A program made the position numbers and the translations under genes. The notes below the pieces were generated by a model that was not told the origin of the DNA, searched no databases, and was given only the letters and a program-made list of their open reading frames with translations. From contig CAZXVU010000055.1 of assembly GCA_964644465.1 (NCBI GenBank), positions 1 through 13,197 of the forward strand: a stretch of 13,197 nt of DNA. The letters run 5' to 3'. Each line of letters starts with the position of its first letter. Within the stretch, counting starts at the first letter, position 1. Positions 1-6,457 of the stretch are shown here, piece after piece. Source of the stretch: CAZXVU01 sp964644465. Lineage in GTDB: Bacteria; Chlamydiota; Chlamydiia; Chlamydiales; SM23-39.

Positions 1-390
1 GAGTATTGTAAAAATGTGCGAGAAATAGAAGGCCGTCATATTGTGATCAGGGATAACTGGTATCTTTGGGATGACCACAATGAGGAAGCGGAATATGGAA
101 AACCATTCCCAATGGATTTTAGCGACCGTAAGTATCTTCCCCTTTTCTTTGATGATCATGCTTATGTGATCGAGGATAATCTGAAGAAAAATGCGATATC
201 TCCTTACGATTTGGAAAAGGGCGCGCCGATCGATCCGAAAGAGGCAATTGATCGAAAACGGCTTTTTGCTGTCGAACCATTGGAAGCTTTGGAAAAACCT
301 GATTACTTCGCTACGAGAATCGATGAGGCTATTTCATACCGCAGATCTGAATTGATCCAAGCGGATGACTCTATCAGACAAAAGGGCTGA
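1..390 (+). CDS. 3' end of a hypothetical protein (5' truncated by window edge)
   Basis: The frame is open from base 1 to the TGA at 388-390 with no stop upstream, so this is the C-terminal ~129 residues of a longer protein. A GTG at 16 could be read as a start but nothing requires it. The fragment is acidic and aromatic-rich, with a GKPF stretch, then LPLFFDD followed by a VIEDN segment. There is no signal peptide or membrane segment in the visible part. The GKPF-to-FFDD arrangement vaguely recalls an uncharacterised family in which a similar motif precedes IVD, but this is from memory and weak. No function is assigned. It is followed by a ~100 nt gap before the outer-membrane protein gene. 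Confidence 0.6.
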   Translation, partial: EYCKNVREIEGRHIVIRDNWYLWDDHNEEAEYGKPFPMDFSDRKYLPLFFDDHAYVIEDNLKKNAISPYDLEKGAPIDPKEAIDRKRLFAVEPLEALEKPDYFATRIDEAISYRRSELIQADDSIRQKG

Positions 391-489
391 ACCGTCCAGT
401 TGCCCCCGAAAATGGCCTAGCCGTTAAAAAAACTAAGAATGTTATTTTGGTTGTGTTTAATTTTAAAGAAACACTACACAAAAATTAAT
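391..489. other. Intergenic spacer with a GC-rich stretch
   Basis: The spacer between the partial gene and the outer-membrane protein begins with about 33 nt of GC-rich sequence (about 391-424) and then becomes very AT-rich. The GC-rich part contains short GGC/GCC complementarities followed by a run of seven A, but no stable terminator stem can be drawn with confidence. An alternative ATG start for the next gene lies at 439. No clear -35/-10 pair is seen. Confidence 0.3.
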
Positions 490-1230
490 ATGACTAAGTT
501 TTTTTTCTATTCATTATTTGGCATTCTTTTATGGGGGCAACTCGCGACTGCCGAATGCATAGATTGGACTGGGCTCTATGTAGGTGCTCAAGTAGGTCGT
601 GGATGGCCTTCTACGCACTGGAAATATCTGAATGTCAATCCATATGACGCGAATGGCCCTGGTCAACCCATCCTGGGTACTACCAACAACTTCCACCGCT
701 CCAAGGTTATCGGGGGAGCTCAACTGGGTTTCAATGTTCAGTTTCGGAAATTTGTCGCTAGCCTGGAAGCTGCATGTGTCTGCGGCGGTTTTTCACATAG
801 AAAATTGAATGTCGTTCAATCCATTTTTCCTTCTTCTGAACAGATCTTAGAAACCGATATTTCTCCATTTGCCTTAGGAACGGGTCGTATTGGCTTTCTA
901 GTTCATCCAGTTTGGTTAATTTATGGAAAAGGGGGATATGCAGGCGCCAGAATAAAAACCAGCGGAAAAACCTCTCCGTCCTTTGCCGGCTTAAATTTGG
1001 ATTGGCATACCTCAAAATGGCATAATGGGTGGGTTGCAGGCGCTGGGCTGGAATATTGGGTAAGCAGGATCATCACTGTCGGAGTGGAATACAACTACAT
1101 TTCACTCAATCGGTTGACGCATGTTGGCGCTGTTTCTGGGGGGATCATAGGTCCAGAAAATCAAATCAGACACAATGTAGACTCTCACCTGCAAACCTTC
1201 ATGGCGCGCTTGAATTTCATAATCTGGTAA
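490..1230 (+). CDS. Outer-membrane beta-barrel protein (Omp25/OMP_b-brl-like)
   Basis: This is a 246-residue predicted outer-membrane protein. The ATG at 490 is chosen over the in-frame ATG at 439 because it starts directly with a signal peptide: Lys3, a hydrophobic core to about residue 18, and an Ala-Thr-Ala cleavage site near residue 21. The 17 extra upstream codons carry charges unlike a signal peptide. The mature protein opens with DWTGLYVGAQVGRGW, the classic first strand of the OMP_b-brl/Omp25 family. Alternating Gly/aromatic strands follow, and the protein ends in RLNFIIW, a C-terminal aromatic residue typical of a BamA beta-signal. An unusual Cys-Val-Cys lies in the middle. No clear Shine-Dalgarno site precedes it. 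It ends 4 nt before the cyclase-family gene, so the two are probably co-transcribed. The family fold is fairly sure; ligand or function is unknown. Confidence 0.8.
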   Translation: MTKFFFYSLFGILLWGQLATAECIDWTGLYVGAQVGRGWPSTHWKYLNVNPYDANGPGQPILGTTNNFHRSKVIGGAQLGFNVQFRKFVASLEAACVCGGFSHRKLNVVQSIFPSSEQILETDISPFALGTGRIGFLVHPVWLIYGKGGYAGARIKTSGKTSPSFAGLNLDWHTSKWHNGWVAGAGLEYWVSRIITVGVEYNYISLNRLTHVGAVSGGIIGPENQIRHNVDSHLQTFMARLNFIIW

Positions 1231-1234
1231 ACCC

Positions 1235-2203
1235 ATGACCCACTCTTCAAAAGGAAAGAAACGCCCTAAAAAAGATTTCGACGCAGCAATCAAAAAGTTC
1301 AAAAGATGGGGAAAGTGGGGCCCGGAGGATGAATACGGAGCGATGAATTTCATCACTCCTCAGATTGTTTTAGAAGCAAGCCGTCTCGTTCGCAAGGGGA
1401 AGATATTTTCACTAGCCCTCAATTTCGATGAGAAGGGGCCTCAGCGGCCTGAATTACCGGGAGGGCGATTCAATACCATCCATACGATGTTGGCCACAGG
1501 AACCGATGCGATCACAGGAAAACAGGATCCTTTCGCTCAGTATTCTGATGATATCGTGACCATGCCGCTGCAATGCGGGACTCAGCTGGACGGGCTTAGC
1601 CATGCCTTTTTTCAGGGGAAGATGTGGAACGGCTATTCTGCGTCTTTGGTCGATTCTACAGGCGCAGCTAAAAACAGCATCGACAAGATGAAAGAGAAAA
1701 TGATCGGCCGAGGAGTTTTGCTCGATCTGCCCCGCGCTTTGGGAGTTGATTTTCTAAAACCATGCGAGGGAATTACAGGCGATGATCTCGATCTGGCCGC
1801 CCGTCGCCAAGGTGTTAAAATTAAATCAGGCGATATTATTCTTATCAGAACAGGGCATATGCAGCGTTATTTGGCGAAAGGCGAATGGGGCGATTATGCT
1901 GCTGGCGATGCTCCAGGCCTTTCTTTCCTTTCGATCCCTTGGATCTATGAACAAGAGATCTCATCCGTCTGTATCGATACCTGGGGCGCTGAGGTCAGGC
2001 CCAGCGAGTTCAAAGAAATCCCTTTTCCCTGCCATGCGGTCCTGCTTCCTATGATGGGGATTTCCATAGGCGAGATTTTTTATCTCGAAGAGCTCGCACG
2101 CGATTGTGCGAAAGATAAAATCTATGATTTCTTTTTCACCTCTGCTCCGATTCCTTTTTCCAGAGCCGTTGGGTCACCGATAAACCCTATAGCCATCAAA
2201 TAA
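1235..2203 (+). CDS. Cyclase-family protein (kynurenine formamidase-like metal hydrolase, PF04199)
   Basis: This 322-residue protein matches the larger bacterial 'cyclase family' related to KynB arylformamidase. The N-terminus is Lys/Arg-rich, and the WGPEDEYGAMNFIT segment (28-41) is typical of this subgroup. The metal-site motif is GTQLDGLSH (115-123), keeping Asp119 and His123, with Gln117 where KynB-type enzymes have His. GDIILIRTGHMQRY (199-212) and the C-terminal CHAVLLPMMGISIGEIFYLEEL (266-287, with His267 and Glu280) correspond to later conserved blocks. There is no signal peptide, so it is probably cytoplasmic. The reaction is likely hydrolysis of an amide or lactone; the substrate cannot be inferred. 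It starts 4 nt after the outer-membrane protein and is followed, after a repeat-containing gap, by an SDR oxidoreductase, a pairing plausible for small-molecule catabolism. Confidence 0.85.
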   Translation: MTHSSKGKKRPKKDFDAAIKKFKRWGKWGPEDEYGAMNFITPQIVLEASRLVRKGKIFSLALNFDEKGPQRPELPGGRFNTIHTMLATGTDAITGKQDPFAQYSDDIVTMPLQCGTQLDGLSHAFFQGKMWNGYSASLVDSTGAAKNSIDKMKEKMIGRGVLLDLPRALGVDFLKPCEGITGDDLDLAARRQGVKIKSGDIILIRTGHMQRYLAKGEWGDYAAGDAPGLSFLSIPWIYEQEISSVCIDTWGAEVRPSEFKEIPFPCHAVLLPMMGISIGEIFYLEELARDCAKDKIYDFFFTSAPIPFSRAVGSPINPIAIK

Positions 2204-2217
2204 GCCTGAAAATATAT

Positions 2218-2241
2218 ATGGAGATATTGCACATATCCCAT
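2218..2241 (+). terminator. Stem-loop downstream of the cyclase-family gene
   Basis: ATGG-a-GATAT, loop TGCAC, ATATC-CCAT gives nine base pairs with a single bulged A, starting 14 nt after the stop codon. Only a short pyrimidine-rich tail follows, with no clean U-tract, so it is a weak terminator or a 3'-end processing hairpin. It separates the upstream two-gene unit from the repeat and the SDR operon. Confidence 0.35.
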
Positions 2242-2250
2242 TCTGCTGCC

Positions 2251-2327
2251 CCTATTTAAATAAGAGACAAAGTGCTTGCTACGGCTTTGGTAAATCGATG
2301 CTCCTCGATGTGAAGTTCTTTTCATGC
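2251..2327. repeat. Dispersed repeat, copy 1
   Basis: Positions 2251-2307 align without gaps to 9251-9307 in the same orientation, with about 12 mismatches in 57 (roughly 80 percent identity). The best-preserved blocks are GAGACAA, CTTGCT, CGGCTTTG, AAATCGAT and CTCCTCG. Similarity continues with a 1 nt shift through a TTTTCA-containing part that can form an imperfect hairpin. It lies in the longest gap within a run of otherwise tightly packed plus-strand genes. It encodes no convincing protein. It may be a short mobile or MITE-like element or a relic. Confidence 0.65.
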
Positions 2328-2403
2328 TCGATGATTTCCCTTAAAGTAATTGAGGTTTTTACGAGACAAGCCCAAAATATTTAGAATTCATCGGACGGTA
2401 TTT

Positions 2404-3156
2404 ATGGGAAGACTTTCAGGAAAAGCGGCCATCATCACAGGCGGGGGATCGGGAATGGGGGCGCAAGAGGCCATCCTTTTTGCAAAAGAAGGGGCCTCTG
2501 TTGTCGTAGCTGATAGGGATGAGGTCAAAGGAATGGCCACGGCGAAAACCGTTACTCATGCAGGCGGTAAAGCACTTTTTATCAAACATGACGTGAGCCA
2601 AGAAGCGTCTTGGAAAGAGGTCATTAAGCAAACCTCTAAGGCTTTCGGGAAAATTGATATTTTGGTCAATAATGCAGCGGTTCTGCTTTCAAAAACACTG
2701 GAAAATACTTCTGTTGAAGAATGGGACCGGATCTTTGATGTAAACGCGAAAAGCGTTTTCCTGGGCTGCAAACATGTGATTCCTGTCATGCGGCAAGGAG
2801 GGGGCGGCTCTATTGTAAACGTATCTTCCATTTTTGCTTTTGTAGGCACAACCGGTATGGCTGCCTATATTGCAGCTAAAGGAACTGTCAAGATCTTAAC
2901 CAGTGCAGTGGCCGCAGAATGTGTTTCAGATCGTATTCGAGTGAATTCTCTCCATCCAGGACTGATTGAAACTCCCATGGTAGCCGACATTCTGGGAAAT
3001 CCAGATTTGTATAATCAGTTGTTATCAAAAATACCCATGGGGCGAGCTGGTAAGGCTGAAGAAATCGCCCAGGCAGCGCTATTTCTTGCTAGCGATGAGT
3101 CTTCGTACATGACCGGCTCGGCGCTTGTTGTCGATGGGGGATATACAGCGGTTTAA
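2404..3156 (+). CDS. Short-chain dehydrogenase/reductase (classical SDR)
   Basis: This is a 250-residue classical SDR oxidoreductase using NAD(P)(H). The ATG at 2404 is chosen over the in-frame ATG at 2350 because it gives the standard SDR N-terminus and length. The Rossmann motif TGGGSGMG is at 12-19, Asp37 ends the second beta strand (suggesting NAD(H) preference), and NNAA is at 89-92. The catalytic tetrad is complete: Asn114, Ser142, Tyr155 and Lys159 (YIAAK). The C-terminal FLASDESSYMTGSALVVDGG block is typical of FabG-like and 2,5-diketo/alcohol dehydrogenase SDRs. The substrate is not predictable. Its stop is 1 nt before the start of the EEP-family gene, so it heads a tight operon with that gene and a GNAT. 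The preceding ~200 nt contain the dispersed repeat. No strong Shine-Dalgarno site is visible. Confidence 0.92.
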   Translation: MGRLSGKAAIITGGGSGMGAQEAILFAKEGASVVVADRDEVKGMATAKTVTHAGGKALFIKHDVSQEASWKEVIKQTSKAFGKIDILVNNAAVLLSKTLENTSVEEWDRIFDVNAKSVFLGCKHVIPVMRQGGGGSIVNVSSIFAFVGTTGMAAYIAAKGTVKILTSAVAAECVSDRIRVNSLHPGLIETPMVADILGNPDLYNQLLSKIPMGRAGKAEEIAQAALFLASDESSYMTGSALVVDGGYTAV

Positions 3157-3157
3157 C

Positions 3158-4369
3158 ATGAGTATTTCCGAGGTATTAGCCTATCCTGATTCAGTGACTG
3201 TCGATACCCCTGAAACGGTTGTTGAAGATAGCGAGACTGCGTCCAAGATATTCGCTTTGAAAGTGGCCTCTTATCTAACTGATCCTGTCTGTAAAGTGAG
3301 GGAATTTTTTTATACGATTTATATCATCCAAGAGAGGACTGTGCAAAAGGTGATGATGATTGCCCTTCTCACTTTAGGGATGATCGTGTGCGCCCTATTG
3401 ACTCCCTTCACGACTCCCTTGGGAATGGTCTTGCGCGGCATGGTCGCGGCGTTTGAGTCTAAGCCGTATATTTATTTAGAGAGGGCCAAGACGGGAAAGA
3501 TGCTTCCTGAAAATAAGCAGATCACTCTTGTTTCTCATAATCAGTGTTATTTACCTGGAGGCTATACGATCACCGATGGACAAGTAACGCCCCCCTCCGA
3601 TAAAGCAAGGATCGATGCCAATATTCAGAAGCTCAAAGTTCTAAACCCAGATATTATTTGCCTTTTTGAAGTGGCCGATATCTGCGATGCCAGCTACCTA
3701 TCCTCTCGGTTGAAGGAATATCCCTTTATCATTCCCGTTGCTGGAGTGAGAGCGATCGGTCCCTCTTCCATGATGTATATCGCCAGCAAATATGAAATCG
3801 ATAAAAGTTCCATAGAATTTATCCCTTTTGCTAAGGGAACAGAAGTGACTGGAAGAGCGAGATATTCAGAAAAAGGATATCTCTCTTTCGATATCAAAAA
3901 TCCAGGTGTGAAAACTCCTTTTGCCAATATTATTTCTACCCACTTGCAGCATTCAGAAATTTCTGGATCCCCTGAAGAGAGCGAAAGAATCGCTCGAACA
4001 GCGCAAATGAACAGGATCGCAAAGCAAATAGAGAAAAAAATAAATCTAGGTCTCAACGTTATTTTTACAGGGGATCTCAATCAATCGGAAGAGGAGCTGC
4101 AAGAGTTCCTCAAGAAATATCCTATCGATTGGCTGAGAAGAGACCCTAAAGTTGAAGGGATCCCAACTTGGGGTGGAGACCAATGGTGCGCGAAACTCAT
4201 GGGAAAACCTGCTTCTGGACCTCTGGTTTTGGATTACACATTGATCGCAGGTAAAACAGCGGCGATCTCTACAAGGATCATCGGCACAGGCTATTGCGGG
4301 CTAGAATTCAGACGCGAAGCGACGTCCGATCACGATCTTCTTTTCAACACAATTACCTTGAGCCTATGA
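3158..4369 (+). CDS. Endonuclease/exonuclease/phosphatase-family protein with N-terminal membrane anchor (sphingomyelinase-like?)
   Basis: This is a 403-residue protein starting at the ATG 1 nt after the SDR stop. Residues 1-60 are polar. Residues 65-98 are strongly hydrophobic in two lobes broken by a LTPFTTP turn, predicting a membrane anchor or hairpin. From about 120 to the end is a DNase I-like EEP domain. Candidate active-site residues are Asn128 (SHNQ), Glu171 (ICLFEV), His262 (STHLQ), Asp306 and Asn308 (TGDLNQ), Asp359 (VLDYTLI), and Asp391-His392 (TSDHDLL). The family cleaves phosphodiester or phosphomonoester bonds with a divalent metal. The TW...P..LDY segment before SDH resembles bacterial and neutral sphingomyelinases, and the hydrophobic N-terminus recalls nSMase2, so a phospholipid substrate is plausible but unproven. 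The hydrophobic double lobe could also suggest a chlamydial inclusion-membrane-type protein. It overlaps the GNAT gene by ATGA. Confidence 0.85.
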   Translation: MSISEVLAYPDSVTVDTPETVVEDSETASKIFALKVASYLTDPVCKVREFFYTIYIIQERTVQKVMMIALLTLGMIVCALLTPFTTPLGMVLRGMVAAFESKPYIYLERAKTGKMLPENKQITLVSHNQCYLPGGYTITDGQVTPPSDKARIDANIQKLKVLNPDIICLFEVADICDASYLSSRLKEYPFIIPVAGVRAIGPSSMMYIASKYEIDKSSIEFIPFAKGTEVTGRARYSEKGYLSFDIKNPGVKTPFANIISTHLQHSEISGSPEESERIARTAQMNRIAKQIEKKINLGLNVIFTGDLNQSEEELQEFLKKYPIDWLRRDPKVEGIPTWGGDQWCAKLMGKPASGPLVLDYTLIAGKTAAISTRIIGTGYCGLEFRREATSDHDLLFNTITLSL

Positions 4370-4827
4370 CAGATATTCACATTCGGCCCTATCGATTGAG
4401 CGATCTGCCCCAAATTGAGAATCTTGTTTATGAGACTGTTCATGCAATCAACAGGCTGGACTATACACAGGAGCAAGCTGATGTTTGGGCCGATCTGGCA
4501 AAAAAAAATCTGATTTCAAGACCTTTAGAAAAAAGCCTCGCTTATGTAGCCGAGATCAATGGCCAGATTGTAGGTTTTGGGGACATTACTTCTGAAGGGT
4601 ATCTTGATAGGTTGTATATTCATAAGAATTTTCAAGGGCGCGGAATCGCAAGTAAATTGCTTGAGGTTTTAGAATCAAAAGTTCTTCATGTAAGGGAGAT
4701 CCAAACAGATGCCAGCATCACAGCTAAACCCTTCTTCTTAGCAAAGGGCTATCTGGTCAAAGAACAGCTATCCAAGGTCATAAAAGGCATTTCTCTGTCG
4801 TATTTCAAGATGTACAAGAAACTTTGA
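4366..4827 (+). CDS. GNAT-family N-acetyltransferase (YafP-like)
   Basis: This is a 153-residue acetyl-CoA-dependent N-acetyltransferase. The start is the ATG inside the ATGA overlap with the EEP gene stop, giving the usual GNAT N-terminus IHIRPYRLSDLPQIENLVYETV. The beta4-alpha3 acetyl-CoA pyrophosphate motif is at 84-100 (LYIHKNFQGRGIASKLL, with QGRGIA at 90-95), and a C-terminal FFLAKGYLVKEQ segment matches the usual 'F-x-x-x-GF' strand. It most resembles YafP-type GNATs. The substrate is unknown. It is the last gene of the SDR-EEP-GNAT operon by translational coupling. Its last 23 nt overlap the end of the convergent GNAT gene on the other strand. Confidence 0.88.
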   Translation: MTDIHIRPYRLSDLPQIENLVYETVHAINRLDYTQEQADVWADLAKKNLISRPLEKSLAYVAEINGQIVGFGDITSEGYLDRLYIHKNFQGRGIASKLLEVLESKVLHVREIQTDASITAKPFFLAKGYLVKEQLSKVIKGISLSYFKMYKKL

Positions 4828-5386
4828 GTTTTTTCTTTCTTAAGATCAAAGCATAAACTTGGGTGTGATATTGAGGCTGAATCCGCTCTAATTTTTCTTG
4901 CGCGAGAGATTCTATTTCTCCAAAGGATCGATAACCGAGCCGTTCATAGTGAGCGATCAGTTTTTCCTGGAAGAGGGGAACCACCTTTAAGAAAACCTCA
5001 TCGTAGGTTTTAAATGCCTCTTCTTCGGCAGCGCATAGGAGTTGTCTTCCAAGTCCTTTCCCTTGATAACTAGGATGTAAGGAAAATAAAGAGATCTCAG
5101 AAGCTTGTAAAAGTACTGTCCCGCAAATGAAGTTTTCTGAATCGTTCGAAATCAAGAGAAATAATTTATTGTTAGGGTTTATAACGATCTCTTTGAGTTT
5201 GGAGAGAGAGGTCCTTTCACCATCCGTTCGACTAAACGGTTGTCTTTGATAGGCGCAGTTAATGACTTGGACGATTCTAGATAGATTGTGGGTACAGGCG
5301 GCTCTTTCAACTCGAAATTCTGTTGTTGCATGACAAGATAGGCCAAACAAAGAAAGAAATAGGAAAAGGAAGTGACTCAGTTTCAT
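4805..5386 (-). CDS. GNAT-family acetyltransferase with apparent signal peptide
   Basis: This is a 193-residue protein. Residues 1-20 form a textbook export signal: Lys2, a Leu/Phe-rich core (FLFLFLSLFGL), then Ser-Cys-His-Ala before TTEF. Cleavage after Ala20 by signal peptidase I is plausible. Cys18 is not in a good lipobox. The rest is a GNAT domain: an N-terminal FRVERA strand, an acetyl-CoA motif SLHPSYQGKGLGRQLL (102-117), and AHYERLGYRSFGEI (145-158). A Lys-rich tail ends the protein. GNATs are normally cytosolic because acetyl-CoA is, so an exported member is odd. Either the start is further inside the frame, the N-terminus is a membrane anchor, or the enzyme acts outside the bacterial cytoplasm. 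It is convergent with and overlaps the upstream GNAT, and divergent from the hydrolase gene with about 93 nt between starts. Confidence 0.8.
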   Translation of the reverse strand: MKLSHFLFLFLSLFGLSCHATTEFRVERAACTHNLSRIVQVINCAYQRQPFSRTDGERTSLSKLKEIVINPNNKLFLLISNDSENFICGTVLLQASEISLFSLHPSYQGKGLGRQLLCAAEEEAFKTYDEVFLKVVPLFQEKLIAHYERLGYRSFGEIESLAQEKLERIQPQYHTQVYALILRKKKLKVSCTS

Positions 5387-5479
5387 CGAATTTCATTGCA
5401 GTGTAACGAGGAGATGAAAAGTTATGCTGGATGTTAAAATTTGTCCAAGCAAAAATATTCACAAAAACGACCCTTTTCC

Positions 5480-6445
5480 ATGAAAACAAATAAGCTCCAT
5501 TTTCAACCGTTGCCAGGCTTGGCATCGACGCACCTTCAGACGGTGATTGCCTTCTGTCTCCCCTCAGGAAGGGCTCCTCAATCCAAAAGGCAGTTAGTTG
5601 ACATTGGAAACGGAGACTTCCTGTCTTGTGAAATCTCCATTCCGCTTCATTGGAAAGAATCTGATCGGACAGTGGTCCTGGTCCACGGAATGGGAGGCTC
5701 TCATACCTCCAGTTACATGATCCGTTTGTCGCGTAAAATATTTCGCAGGGGAATTAAGGTAGTTCGAGTCAATCTTAGGGGATGTGGATCTGGTAAGGGA
5801 CTCTCTAAATTGCCCTATCACGCTGGGACTAGCAGCGATCTTTTGAAAGTCGTTCAATGTTTGAAGAGAGAAACGCCCTCTTCCGAGATTATTTTAATCG
5901 GCTTTTCTCTGGGGGGAAATATTACTTTGAAATTAGCGGGAGAACTAGGCAGAGAGGCAAGAGAATTAGTAAAATCCTTTATCACTGTCTGCCCTCCTCT
6001 CGATCTTGCTCAAACAGTGTATAGGATTCAAGAGAAACGCAATCATTTTTATCATCTCTACTTCATTAAACAAATCTCAGAGCAGGCAGCCTCATGGAGC
6101 TCTTTAGACATTCAATCATTATTTGATTTCGATCATCTGATTACCGCGCCTTTGTGGGGATATAAGGGGGCTCCTGAATACTATCAGGAATGCAGTTGTC
6201 TTCGATTTTTGCCCTATATTCAACAATCCACCCATCTTCTATTTACTGAAGATGATCCATTTATCCGTTTTGATGCGCTTCGAGACATGTCTTTGTCGAA
6301 TGTCTTGAATGTATGGACGACGAAACATGGAGGTCATATGGGTTTTTTAGGAAAAACCCCAAAAGATCATGGGCCTTACTGGATGGATTTTTTGCTTTTA
6401 AATTGGATAGATGGAGATTTCAGAACAAATCTCCAAAAGATTTAA
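5480..6445 (+). CDS. YheT-like alpha/beta hydrolase
   Basis: This is a 321-residue serine hydrolase of the YheT/COG0429 (ABHD1/3-related) family, probably acting on lipid or acyl esters. The ATG at 5480 is chosen over a TTG at 5441; it gives the family N-terminus FQPLPGLASTHLQTVIA. VVLVHGMGGSHTSSYM (65-80) is the oxyanion-hole region. NLRGCGSG (98-105) and YHAGTSSDL (113-121) are family hallmarks. The nucleophile is Ser143 in GFSLGG, with the acid Asp258 or Asp259 in LLFTEDDPF and the base His286 in GGHMGF. The triad is complete and the length is usual. No signal peptide is seen, and no Shine-Dalgarno site is visible. It is transcribed alone, divergent from the exported GNAT. A 9-bp perfect stem lies over its last codons. 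Confidence 0.9.
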   Translation: MKTNKLHFQPLPGLASTHLQTVIAFCLPSGRAPQSKRQLVDIGNGDFLSCEISIPLHWKESDRTVVLVHGMGGSHTSSYMIRLSRKIFRRGIKVVRVNLRGCGSGKGLSKLPYHAGTSSDLLKVVQCLKRETPSSEIILIGFSLGGNITLKLAGELGREARELVKSFITVCPPLDLAQTVYRIQEKRNHFYHLYFIKQISEQAASWSSLDIQSLFDFDHLITAPLWGYKGAPEYYQECSCLRFLPYIQQSTHLLFTEDDPFIRFDALRDMSLSNVLNVWTTKHGGHMGFLGKTPKDHGPYWMDFLLLNWIDGDFRTNLQKI

Positions 6446-6457
6446 GGGATTTTTTTT
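6412..6457 (+). terminator. Hairpin plus T-tract at the end of the hydrolase gene
   Basis: TGGAGATTT (6412-6420), loop CAGAAC, AAATCTCCA (6427-6435) is a perfect 9-bp inverted repeat ending 8 nt before the stop codon TAA. A run of eight T follows at 6450-6457. The 14 nt between stem and T-tract is too long for a canonical intrinsic terminator. An alternative shorter stem AAATCT/AGATTT (6427-6443) would bring the T-tract to 6 nt. Confidence 0.35.

Noticed and set aside
2122..2325. Minus-strand frame covering the repeat and the end of the cyclase gene
   Set aside because: It overlaps a well-supported gene and the repeat, has no ribosome-binding site, and gives no recognisable protein.
3694..4080. 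128-residue minus-strand frame inside the EEP gene
   Set aside because: It lies antisense to strong EEP motifs; its hydrophobic composition is a by-product of the sense codons.
5301..5333. Lipoprotein signal in the exported GNAT (Gly-Leu-Ser-Cys18)
   Set aside because: Leu at -2 and Gly at -3 do not fit the lipobox; cleavage after Ala20 by signal peptidase I is more plausible.
5441..5479. TTG start giving the hydrolase 13 extra residues
   Set aside because: The ATG at 5480 gives the standard family N-terminus; the extra residues are basic and unlike the family, and no ribosome-binding site favours TTG.
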